A DNA stretch of 5,484 nt from assembly GCA_958349075.1 (NCBI GenBank), contig CATWBR010000320.1, positions 1 to 5,484 on the forward strand, read 5' to 3'. Positions 1 through 5,484 of the stretch are shown one piece after another (the first letter of the stretch is position 1; the number at the start of each line of letters is the position of its first letter). The stretch is from an uncultured Clostridium sp. (GTDB taxonomy: Bacteria; Bacillota; Clostridia; Lachnospirales; Lachnospiraceae). The position numbers were made by a program, and so were the translations under genes. The notes beneath the pieces were generated by a model. The model searched no databases, had not been told where the DNA came from, and saw only the letters and a list, made by a program, of their open reading frames with translations.

Positions 1-10
1 AAATAATTCC

Positions 11-34
11 TATAAAAAAGTTGCATTTTTTATA
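11..34. repeat. Perfect inverted repeat over the -35 region (candidate operator)
   Basis: TATAAAAAA (11-19) and TTTTTTATA (26-34) are perfect reverse complements separated by GTTGCA. The second arm shares one base with the proposed -35 hexamer and the spacer contains the rest, so a protein bound here would compete with RNA polymerase. The arms are purely A/T in an A/T-rich region, so chance is a real alternative. An A-tract/T-tract remnant of an upstream terminator is also possible. No known operator consensus is recognised. Confidence 0.4.
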
Positions 35-48
35 AAACCTGATACAAT
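21..48 (+). promoter_or_regulatory. Probable sigma-A promoter with extended -10
   Basis: The -35 element is TTGCAT (21-26), which matches only the TTG of the consensus. A 16-base spacer leads to a -10 element TACAAT (43-48), five of six matches to TATAAT. It is preceded by TG one base upstream (40-41), the extended -10 arrangement that compensates for a weak -35. Transcription would start near 54-56, giving a leader of about 46-48 bases. The position just ahead of the first gene and the A/T-rich DNA upstream fit a promoter for the whole operon. Confidence 0.65.
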
Positions 49-87
49 GATAGGGACAATTTAATAATGAGAGAATATTACGAATTC

Positions 88-93
88 AAGAGG
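88..93 (+). promoter_or_regulatory. Ribosome binding site of the binding-protein gene
   Basis: AAGAGG lies 8 bases before the ATG at 102. This spacing supports that start, which also places the signal peptide directly at the N-terminus. The same six bases form the last two sense codons of a nine-codon leader ORF (67-96). Confidence 0.75.
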
Positions 94-101
94 TAAGAGA
101 G

Positions 102-1679
102 ATGAAAAAGAAACACCTGCTTACAGGCGTAATGGCACTTCTGGTATCTGTTGCACTCAGCGCATGCGGAGGCGATAAGAATGCGGGAGGCACCTCGGCG
201 GGAGAGACGAAGCAGCAGGAATCTTCCGTAGACGGAACCAGTAATACTCTTTCAGAAGGAACACCAGTACCAGGCGGAAGTGTCGTGTTTGGCATGACAC
301 AGGACCTGGCTAGTCTTGACCCCCACCCAGAGACGGACGCAGGAACTAGAGACGTGGTTTTCAATTTGTACGAAGGGCTTGTTAAGCCCGCTTCAGACGG
401 CAGTATTGTGCCGGCAGTTGCCAGTGAGTATGCTATCTCAGATGATGCAAAGACATTTACTTTCACATTAAGAGACGGTATCACGTTCCATGACGGAACA
501 CCGGTGACGGTTGAAGATGTCAAATATTCCATTGATCGATATGCGGAGATTCAGGGCGAATCCTCCGCTTTTTCTATGCTTTCGGATGTGGTTATTAAGG
601 ATGATAAGACAATTGAGGTGGTTCTGAAAGAGGGCGATTCCGAGTTTTTAACAGAACTGACACTTGCAGTGATTCCTGCCTCCAATGAGGATCCGGCAGT
701 AAATCCAATCGGTACGGGACCTTTCAAGTTTGTATCCTATACGCCGGGACAGAACCTGATCCTGGAGAAATACGACGGATACTGGAAAGAGGGCGTGCCA
801 ATGCTCGACAAGGTGGAATTTAAGTTCACACCGGATGTGGATACCGCATTCATGGAGCTTCAGGCCGGCACCATCGATATCTTAAAATATCTGACCACAG
901 CTCAGGCCCAGTCGCTCGGCAGCGATTACAACCTTGTGGAAGGCAGCATGAACCTGGTTCATGGGATGTACTTAAACAGTGCGTATGAGCCGCTTTCGAA
1001 TGCAAAGGTGCGTCAGGCACTCTGCTATGCGGTGGACAGAAATGCAATCAACAATTTCCTGTTTGGCGGAAAGAGCCGGATTATCGGTTCCAACATGATC
1101 CCGAACATGACAAAATACTATGAGCCGCAGGCCGAAACCGTCTACACCTATGATGTTGAGAAGGCAAAAGAACTGCTTGCCGAAGCCGGATATCCCGACG
1201 GTTTTAATCTGGAGATCACGGTTCCGAGTTCCTATTCACAGCATGTGGATACGGCACAGATCATTGTGGATGAATTGTCACAGGCGGGGATTAAGGCCAC
1301 AATCAAGCAGGTAGAGTGGAGCACCTGGCTGGAGGAAGTTTACAAGAACGGTGAATTCGAGGCCACGGTAATCGGCTTTGACGGAACCCTCGCTCCTGGA
1401 AAGATGCTGCAGAGATACGTTTCAGACGACGGGAAAAACTTTATGCATTATTCCAACGCAGAATTTGATCAGGCCTTTAAAGAGGCATATGAGGCGGTGG
1501 ACGATGCCGAAAAGACTGCAAAATATAAAGAGGCCCAGATGATTCTGGCCCGGGACGCAGCGGCGGTCTATATTGAAGACCCGGCAAACCTGGTAGCTGT
1601 AAACAAGAAATTCGGCGGCTATACCTTCTACCCGACATCGGCGGAGGATATGTCACTTCTGTACCAGGTTGCAGAATAA
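102..1679 (+). CDS. Peptide/nickel-type ABC importer substrate-binding lipoprotein (SBP family 5)
   Basis: Extracytoplasmic receptor that captures the substrate and delivers it to the permeases encoded downstream. The 525-residue length is normal for the DppA/OppA family. Residues 2-21 form a lipoprotein signal peptide (KKK, hydrophobic core, lipobox L19-S20-A21-C22), so C22 should be lipidated. Residues 23-57 are a Gly/Ser/Thr/Glu-rich tether. The family signature lies at about 116-147 (FTFTLRDGITFHDGTPVTVED at its core). Other typical blocks are NPIGTGPFKF (201-210), YDGYWKEG (224-231), PLSNAKVRQALCYAVDR (297-313) and the segment around 350-375. Where peptide binders usually carry a G-W-x-x-D-x-x-D-P-like stretch, this protein has GFDGTLAPGKML (426-436 region), so the substrate need not be a free-amino-end peptide. 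It is first in the operon. The family call is firm; the substrate is unknown. Confidence 0.93.
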   Translation: MKKKHLLTGVMALLVSVALSACGGDKNAGGTSAGETKQQESSVDGTSNTLSEGTPVPGGSVVFGMTQDLASLDPHPETDAGTRDVVFNLYEGLVKPASDGSIVPAVASEYAISDDAKTFTFTLRDGITFHDGTPVTVEDVKYSIDRYAEIQGESSAFSMLSDVVIKDDKTIEVVLKEGDSEFLTELTLAVIPASNEDPAVNPIGTGPFKFVSYTPGQNLILEKYDGYWKEGVPMLDKVEFKFTPDVDTAFMELQAGTIDILKYLTTAQAQSLGSDYNLVEGSMNLVHGMYLNSAYEPLSNAKVRQALCYAVDRNAINNFLFGGKSRIIGSNMIPNMTKYYEPQAETVYTYDVEKAKELLAEAGYPDGFNLEITVPSSYSQHVDTAQIIVDELSQAGIKATIKQVEWSTWLEEVYKNGEFEATVIGFDGTLAPGKMLQRYVSDDGKNFMHYSNAEFDQAFKEAYEAVDDAEKTAKYKEAQMILARDAAAVYIEDPANLVAVNKKFGGYTFYPTSAEDMSLLYQVAE

Positions 1680-1686
1680 GAGGATG

Positions 1687-1699
1687 CGGTACATTACCG
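1687..1699 (+). other. Small hairpin just after the binding-protein stop codon
   Basis: CGGTA (1687-1691) and TACCG (1695-1699) form a 5-bp stem with a CAT loop, 8 bases after the stop codon. No T-tract follows, so it is not a normal intrinsic terminator. A hairpin here could protect the 3' end of a processed binding-protein mRNA and so raise its level over the permeases, which is common for importers of this kind. The stem is short and the role is inference. Confidence 0.3.
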
Positions 1700-1725
1700 G
1701 TGAACAGTAACTAAAAATAACTGCG

Positions 1726-1772
1726 GAATCAAAGATTACAGAATAAAAGAATGTTAAATAAAACAGAATAAA
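1726..1772 (+). repeat. A-rich short direct repeats in the spacer
   Basis: GAATCAAAGA (1726-1735) recurs as GAATAAAAGA (1741-1750), and ACAGAATAAA occurs exactly at 1738-1747 and 1763-1772. A related CAGAATAA overlaps the binding-protein stop codon (1672-1679). These lie in a 123-base non-coding spacer, the longest gap between genes of the operon. I see no convincing promoter in this spacer. Low sequence complexity is the simplest explanation for the repeats. Confidence 0.4.
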
Positions 1773-1791
1773 TACAAAAGCAGTAAATGCC

Positions 1792-1798
1792 AGGAGGG
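1792..1798 (+). promoter_or_regulatory. Strong ribosome binding site of the first permease
   Basis: AGGAGGG ends 4 bases before the ATG at 1803. It is a full match to the anti-Shine-Dalgarno core, and the spacing is slightly tight. It fixes the start of the permease and allows efficient independent initiation after the long spacer. Confidence 0.8.
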
Positions 1799-1802
1799 AA
1801 TT

Positions 1803-2747
1803 ATGAAATTCTTTATTAAAAAACTGATAACTCTCATTATCACATTGTTGTTAATCTCCTTTCTGACGTTTGCTGCTTTTTCGATTATTCCGGGAGACGC
1901 CGCGCTTTCGAGGCTGGGAAAGGACGCATCCCCGGCACAGGTGGAGACGCTGCGGGAGGAGATGGGGTTAAACGATCCCCTGCCCGAGCGCTATGTCAGA
2001 TGGATTGGCGGTATTGCCACCGGGGATTTCGGTGATTCATACCGTTATGAAGGAACCAGCGTCAGTTCCCTGTTGAAGGATCGTCTGCCGGTGACCGTAC
2101 TTTTGTCGGTCATTTCGCTTATCATCATCCTCGTATTCTCCGTGCCGCTGGGAATCGCCGGCGCGCGCCATGCGGGGGAGTGGAGCGACGTCCTGACCAA
2201 CCAACTGACCCAGATTATGATGGCGGTACCTCCGTTTTTCCTTGGAATGATACTCACCTATGTATTCGGGCTGATACTCCATTTCTTCCAGCCGGGCAAA
2301 TTTACGCTTCCGTCGGAAAATTTTACAGAGTCGGTCAAATATCTCTTTTTCCCGGCCCTGGCCATTGCGCTCCCCAAGATCGCCATGGTGGTCAAATTCC
2401 TCCGCAATTCCGTACTTTCGGAGATGAATAAGGACTATGTCAGGACCGCATTCAGCAAGGGAAATACAAAAACAGGGGTTCTCTACGGCCACATCCTCAA
2501 AAATGCCCTGATCCCGGTCATCACATTTCTCGCGATGGTGATTGCGGAAATCCTGGCGGGCAGCATTATCGTGGAGCAGGTATTCAGCGTGCCCGGAATC
2601 GGGAGGCTGTTAATCACTTCTATATCAAACAGGGATTATCCGGTTGTGCAGGCCATTGTGCTTTACATAACGGCCGTAGTAGTTATCATTAACTTTATCG
2701 TGGACACGTTATACCAGTTTTTAGATCCGCGCGTGAAGACGTCGTAG
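1803..2747 (+). CDS. ABC importer permease, DppB/OppB-type
   Basis: One of the two membrane subunits that form the translocation path. At 314 residues it has the usual DppB length. The first membrane helix is at about residues 8-28, followed by an extracytoplasmic section with the family markers IIPGD (28-32), GLNDPLPERYVRW (55-67) and GDFGDSY (74-80). Further helices lie near 98-119, 134-160, 180-200, 233-256 and 282-303. The cytoplasmic EAA-type coupling loop that contacts the ATPase is DYVRTAFSKGNTKTGVLYGH (211-230), running on into KNALIPVIT. The C-terminal block VEQVFSVPGIGRLL (257-270) and the ending DTLYQFLDPRVK are typical. It should pair with the permease encoded 21 bases downstream. 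No truncation is seen; substrate specificity cannot be read from this subunit. Confidence 0.93.
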   Translation: MKFFIKKLITLIITLLLISFLTFAAFSIIPGDAALSRLGKDASPAQVETLREEMGLNDPLPERYVRWIGGIATGDFGDSYRYEGTSVSSLLKDRLPVTVLLSVISLIIILVFSVPLGIAGARHAGEWSDVLTNQLTQIMMAVPPFFLGMILTYVFGLILHFFQPGKFTLPSENFTESVKYLFFPALAIALPKIAMVVKFLRNSVLSEMNKDYVRTAFSKGNTKTGVLYGHILKNALIPVITFLAMVIAEILAGSIIVEQVFSVPGIGRLLITSISNRDYPVVQAIVLYITAVVVIINFIVDTLYQFLDPRVKTS

Positions 2748-2752
2748 AAGAA

Positions 2753-2761
2753 GGCGGAAGG
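2753..2761 (+). promoter_or_regulatory. Ribosome binding site of the second permease
   Basis: The purine-rich AAGGCGGAAGG (2751-2761) lies in the 21-base gap between the permease genes; its GGAAGG end is 7 bases before the ATG at 2769. It is weaker than the sites of the neighbouring genes, and some re-initiation from the preceding gene is likely. Confidence 0.6.
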
Positions 2762-2768
2762 TACGATT

Positions 2769-3566
2769 ATGAAGAAAAGAAATTACAATCTGATAATAGG
2801 GACTACCATTACCTTGTTTTTTCTGGTACTGGCCGTGACGGGCCGGTTCTGGACGCCCTACGGTACGACCGCCATGGATTCTCTTTCCGTGAACCTGGCT
2901 CCCTCATTTTCACATCCGATGGGAACCGACAATTTCGGAAGGGACATTTTAAGCCGCGTCATGAACGGAAGCGGGAGCACGTTTTTTGTTGCCGTCTGCA
3001 CCGTGCTGATTGGAGGCGTTTTCGGCACGCTGGTGGGAGCTGTTACAGGCTATTTCGGGGGATGGATTGACGATGTCGTCATGCGCGTAAACGACATGCT
3101 CCTCTCATTTCCCAGTATCCTGCTGGCTCTGATTGTCATTAGCCTTATGGGACCCGGAAGATATAACATTATCCTGGCCCTCGGCATTTTATTCATTCCC
3201 AGCTTTGCCCGCATCGTGCGGAGTGAGGTGATACGCTGCCGCGAGCTGGACTTTGTCAAGAGCGCGCGCATTATGGGGGCGGGAAATTTCCGCATTATCT
3301 TCCTGCACATCCTTCCCAATGCCGGTGTGAGCATACTGACCGCGGCGGCCATTGGTTTCAACAATGCGGTGCTGGCGGAGGCCAGCATGAGTTATCTCGG
3401 CCTCGGCATCCAGCCTCCGGAACCAAGCCTTGGACGAATGCTGTCGGAGGCTCAGTCCTATATCTTTAACGCGCCCTGGTACGCGATTTTTCCGGGTGTC
3501 ACCATTATTTTGATTATTTTGGGATTCAGTATGGTCAGCGAAGGCCTGAGAACCCTTCAGGAATAG
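2769..3566 (+). CDS. ABC importer permease, DppC/OppC-type
   Basis: Second membrane subunit, expected to form a heterodimer with the product of the preceding gene. At 265 residues it is at the short end for DppC/OppC proteins. After one N-terminal helix (about 8-25) comes the diagnostic HPMGTDNFGRDILSR (49-63), then membrane segments near 72-97, 112-128, 133-148, 184-204 and 237-256. The EAA-type loop is DFVKSARIMGAGNFRIIFLH followed by ILPNA (161-185). The next family block is EASMSYLGLGIQPPEPSLGR (204-223). The C-terminus ends SEGLRTLQE, where relatives usually read GDGLRD-x-LDP and run a few residues further, so the tail is slightly clipped. This is probably natural variation. The gene ends 10 bases before the ATPase gene. 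Confidence 0.93.
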   Translation: MKKRNYNLIIGTTITLFFLVLAVTGRFWTPYGTTAMDSLSVNLAPSFSHPMGTDNFGRDILSRVMNGSGSTFFVAVCTVLIGGVFGTLVGAVTGYFGGWIDDVVMRVNDMLLSFPSILLALIVISLMGPGRYNIILALGILFIPSFARIVRSEVIRCRELDFVKSARIMGAGNFRIIFLHILPNAGVSILTAAAIGFNNAVLAEASMSYLGLGIQPPEPSLGRMLSEAQSYIFNAPWYAIFPGVTIILIILGFSMVSEGLRTLQE

Positions 3567-3570
3567 GAGG
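3565..3570 (+). promoter_or_regulatory. Ribosome binding site overlapping the permease stop codon
   Basis: AGGAGG (3565-3570) shares its first two bases with the TAG stop (3564-3566) of the second permease and lies 6 bases before the ATG at 3577. This favours translational coupling of the ATPase to the permease. Confidence 0.85.
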
Positions 3571-3576
3571 ACAGCC

Positions 3577-5307
3577 ATGAAACCAATCGTGGAAATAAAA
3601 GATCTGGCCATCGGTTTTCCGGAGGGAGGAATTACTTCGCCGGCGGTAAAAGGCATCAGTTTTGATATCAGGGAAGGGGAAATCCTGGGTGTGGTGGGAG
3701 AGTCGGGCTCCGGCAAATCCATGAGCGCCCTGGCTCTGATGGGGCTTCTCCCAAAAGATGCCGTAGTGACGGGAGGACAGATCCTTTTCAAAGGCACGGA
3801 TCTGCTTACCATGAAAGATGAAGAAAAGAGAAAGCTGCAGGGCAGCAGGATGGCCATGGTGTTTCAGGAGCCGATGACATCCTTAAACCCTGTTATGAAG
3901 ATAGAAAAGCAGGTGGGAGAGAGCCTGCGTCTGCACACCTCCCTTTCCGATAAGGAGATACACCGGAAGGTAGTGGAAGCCCTTGGCGAGGTGGGACTCA
4001 CCGACGCCGAAAATCTCTGCGGAAAATACCCTCATGAACTCTCGGGCGGAATGCGCCAGAGGGTTATGCTGGCACAGGCCACGGTCTGTTCTCCGGATCT
4101 CATCATAGCCGATGAGCCGACGACCGCCCTGGATGTCATTGTACAGGCCCAGATTCTCAGGCTGTTAAAGAAGATACACAATGAGAACCACACCTCCATT
4201 CTCTTTATCTCACACGACTTAAATGTGGTAAAAGAAATCTGCGACCGCGTGGTAGTTGTCTATAAGGGTGAGGTTGTGGAGGAAGGGGTAACAAAAGAGG
4301 TCCTCCGAAATCCCAAACATGAGTATACAAAGCGTCTGGTATCATCAATACCGGAAGGACATTCATGGGAGGAGGACGACAGGGAAATCCTCCGCCTTGA
4401 GAACCTGAACGTATACTACGACACGAGGGGAGAAGGACTTTTACGGAAAAAAGGAAAGAAACATGTAATCCACGACGTGAATATGACGGCGTATGACGGC
4501 GAGATACTCGGTATCGTGGGAGAGAGCGGCTGCGGTAAGTCCACACTGTGCAAGACAATACTCGGCCTTCATGATAATTATACGGGAACCGTCCGTCTGG
4601 AAGATAATTTAAGACCCCAGATGGTATTTCAGGATCCCTTCAGCTCCCTGAATCCTGCCAGAAAAATCGGCTGGATCCTCGAAGAACCGCTGAAGCTTCG
4701 TGGAATTACGGACAAAGACAAGCGCAGGCGGATGGTGGCGGATATGCTGACGGATGTGGGCCTTGATCCCTCCTTTGCCGACAGGAGACCCAGGGAGCTG
4801 TCGGGAGGCCAGAGACAGCGAATCAGCATCGGAACGGCGCTGATGATGGATTCCAGACTGATCATCGCGGACGAGCCGGTATCGGCCCTGGACGTGACGG
4901 TCCAGTCCCAGATTCTTAAGCTGATTTTAAGGCTCCATGAAGAAAAAAAGATGACCATTTTATTTATCACCCATGATCTCAACATTGTACGCAGGATCTG
5001 CCGCCGCGTGGTGGTATTGTATAGGGGAGAGATAGTCGAATCCGGTTTGGCCGGGGAGGTTTACCGCACTCCGGCCCATCCGTATACAGAACTGTTACTG
5101 GCATCCATAGTGGACGGCGATCCGGAAACACAGGAAAAGGCCGTAGCCGATATCGGGGAAGGCGTTCCCGCCGGATTTACGGGCTGTTCCTTCTACCCCA
5201 GATGTCCGGGCCGCTGTGAACGCTGCCGGACGGAAAAGCCCGGAGATACCCGGCTGGGGGAAACACATACGGCGAGATGCTTCCGCCGGCAGGGGTGCGG
5301 ACAATAA
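3577..5307 (+). CDS. Fused double ATPase of peptide/nickel-type ABC importer (DppD-DppF-like)
   Basis: Cytoplasmic motor of the importer, with both nucleotide-binding domains in one 576-residue chain. Domain 1 (about 4-260): Walker A GESGSGKS (41-48), Q-loop Q97, signature LSGGMRQR (155-162), Walker B LIIADEP (175-181), D-loop TALD (183-186), switch H213. Domain 2 (about 270-515): Walker A GESGCGKS (315-322), Q352, LSGGQRQR (408-415), LIIADEP (428-434), SALD (436-439), H466. Both sites look catalytically complete. Domain 2 is followed by the oligopeptide-transporter C-terminal region, HPY (501-503), and a cysteine cluster C537-x5-C543-x6-C550-x17-C568 with extra C547 and C574. This resembles the 4Fe-4S motif of mycobacterial DppD/OppD. 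Domain 1 lacks such a module. Domain 2 is also about 15 residues short before its Q-loop. Fused ATPases of this class are known (GsiA, YejF). The gene is last in the operon. Confidence 0.94.
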   Translation: MKPIVEIKDLAIGFPEGGITSPAVKGISFDIREGEILGVVGESGSGKSMSALALMGLLPKDAVVTGGQILFKGTDLLTMKDEEKRKLQGSRMAMVFQEPMTSLNPVMKIEKQVGESLRLHTSLSDKEIHRKVVEALGEVGLTDAENLCGKYPHELSGGMRQRVMLAQATVCSPDLIIADEPTTALDVIVQAQILRLLKKIHNENHTSILFISHDLNVVKEICDRVVVVYKGEVVEEGVTKEVLRNPKHEYTKRLVSSIPEGHSWEEDDREILRLENLNVYYDTRGEGLLRKKGKKHVIHDVNMTAYDGEILGIVGESGCGKSTLCKTILGLHDNYTGTVRLEDNLRPQMVFQDPFSSLNPARKIGWILEEPLKLRGITDKDKRRRMVADMLTDVGLDPSFADRRPRELSGGQRQRISIGTALMMDSRLIIADEPVSALDVTVQSQILKLILRLHEEKKMTILFITHDLNIVRRICRRVVVLYRGEIVESGLAGEVYRTPAHPYTELLLASIVDGDPETQEKAVADIGEGVPAGFTGCSFYPRCPGRCERCRTEKPGDTRLGETHTARCFRRQGCGQ

Positions 5308-5405
5308 CCCGCTTCGTGATGCACAGAATCGGCAAAAAACGCCGTTTCGCGCCGTGCAACTCGGGATTTTCGTGCAAAAAGCGCCCGAAAACACCTCGCG
5401 GAATA
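5308..5405. other. Non-coding, dyad-rich G+C-rich stretch after the operon (possible intergenic repeat)
   Basis: No credible gene is seen here. TGCAC (5320-5324) can pair with GTGCA (5354-5358), enclosing a CGGC (5330-5333)/GCCG (5341-5344) stem. TCGGG (5361-5365) can pair with CCCGA (5384-5388), with TTTT/AAAA (5367-5370/5376-5379) stacked inside. CGTGCAA occurs twice, at 5353-5359 and 5371-5377. Such clustered dyads resemble REP-like intergenic elements or a structured 3' untranslated region. No T-tract follows directly, so simple termination does not explain it. Confidence 0.35.
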
Positions 5406-5446
5406 CTACCTGTGGACAGTAACAATTTCTCAACCATCCCTTTTTC

Positions 5447-5481
5447 ACAGCAGCTTTTGCTTGTAACCTTTTTCTGTTTTT
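5447..5481 (+). terminator. Weak candidate intrinsic terminator of the operon
   Basis: ACAGCA (5447-5452) pairs with TGCTTGT (5458-5464), with one bulged T and loop GCTTT. After AACC come two T-runs, 5469-5473 and 5477-5481. The place, 140 bases after the last gene, and the T-runs suit a terminator. The stem is short and poor in G+C, and the T-run starts 4 bases late, so efficiency would be low. The true terminator may lie beyond the window edge. Confidence 0.3.
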
Positions 5482-5484
5482 AGT

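Noticed and set aside
74..88. CodY-box-like sequence in the leader
   Set aside because: AATATTACGAATTCA matches the CodY consensus at only about 8 of 15 positions, which is unremarkable in A/T-rich DNA.
86..532. 148-codon open frame on the - strand over the promoter and signal peptide region
   Set aside because: It is antisense to the binding-protein gene, its Ser/Thr/Pro-rich translation fits a shadow frame, and it would have to end in the promoter region of the real operon.
1736..1764. Second promoter in the spacer before the first permease
   Set aside because: No hexamer pair has acceptable spacing. The best pair (TTACAG ... TAAAAC) matches poorly, and the A-rich composition produces such pairs by chance.
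2037..2492. 151-codon open frame on the - strand inside the first permease
   Set aside because: It lies wholly within a well-supported permease gene, has a charged, unstructured translation and resembles no family.
3189..3857. 222-codon open frame on the - strand across the second permease/ATPase junction
   Set aside because: It is antisense to two strongly conserved genes, begins and ends without relation to them, and its translation is the low-complexity Ser/Pro/Arg-rich type usual for the reverse of ABC genes.
4345..4400. ATPase fusion as an artefact of a lost stop codon or frameshift between two genes
   Set aside because: The frame is continuous, a natural linker (about residues 260-270) joins two complete domains, and no leftover ribosome binding site plus start is evident there. 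Fused ATPases are well known in this family.
5095..5448. Open frames on both strands over the ATPase 3' end and the following DNA
   Set aside because: They overlap the cysteine-rich end of the ATPase in the wrong frame or strand, have no credible ribosome binding site seen and show no recognisable domain. The openness is better explained by G+C-rich repeat-like DNA.

Overview
The window holds one complete gene set for a peptide/nickel-class (Opp/Dpp-type) ABC importer, all on the + strand: a lipoprotein substrate-binding protein, two membrane permeases and one double ATPase. The binding protein has a lysine-rich lipoprotein signal peptide, the ribosome binding sites are strong AGGAGG-type, the promoter is a sigma-A type in A/T-rich DNA, and coding G+C is moderate by eye. 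Together these suggest a Gram-positive Firmicute. The protein style points to a gut clostridium of the Lachnospiraceae type, but that placement is inference only.

Layout. Bases 1-101 carry a probable promoter (21-48, with an extended -10), a perfect 9+9 bp inverted repeat lying over its -35 element, and a possible nine-codon leader ORF that ends inside the first ribosome binding site. The binding protein follows (102-1679). A 123-base A-rich spacer (1680-1802) has a small hairpin just after the stop codon and short direct repeats. The first permease (1803-2747), second permease (2769-3566) and fused ATPase (3577-5307) then follow with gaps of 21 and 10 bases, and the last ribosome binding site overlaps the preceding stop codon. 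Bases 5308-5484 contain no convincing gene. They hold a G+C-rich, dyad-rich stretch that may be a dispersed intergenic repeat, then a T-rich end with a weak candidate terminator.

Working together: the lipoprotein would capture a substrate outside the membrane and deliver it to the permease heterodimer, and the two ATPase halves, joined in one chain, would power uptake. Nothing needed for an importer is missing. The substrate cannot be read from the sequence. Peptides are the default for the family, but the usual Asp-containing segment that binds the peptide N-terminus is not recognisable.

I see no evidence for a wholly new system. The points most worth a second look are the operator-like dyad at the promoter, the leader ORF, the ATPase fusion that keeps only one cysteine (probable Fe-S) domain, and the structured DNA after the operon.
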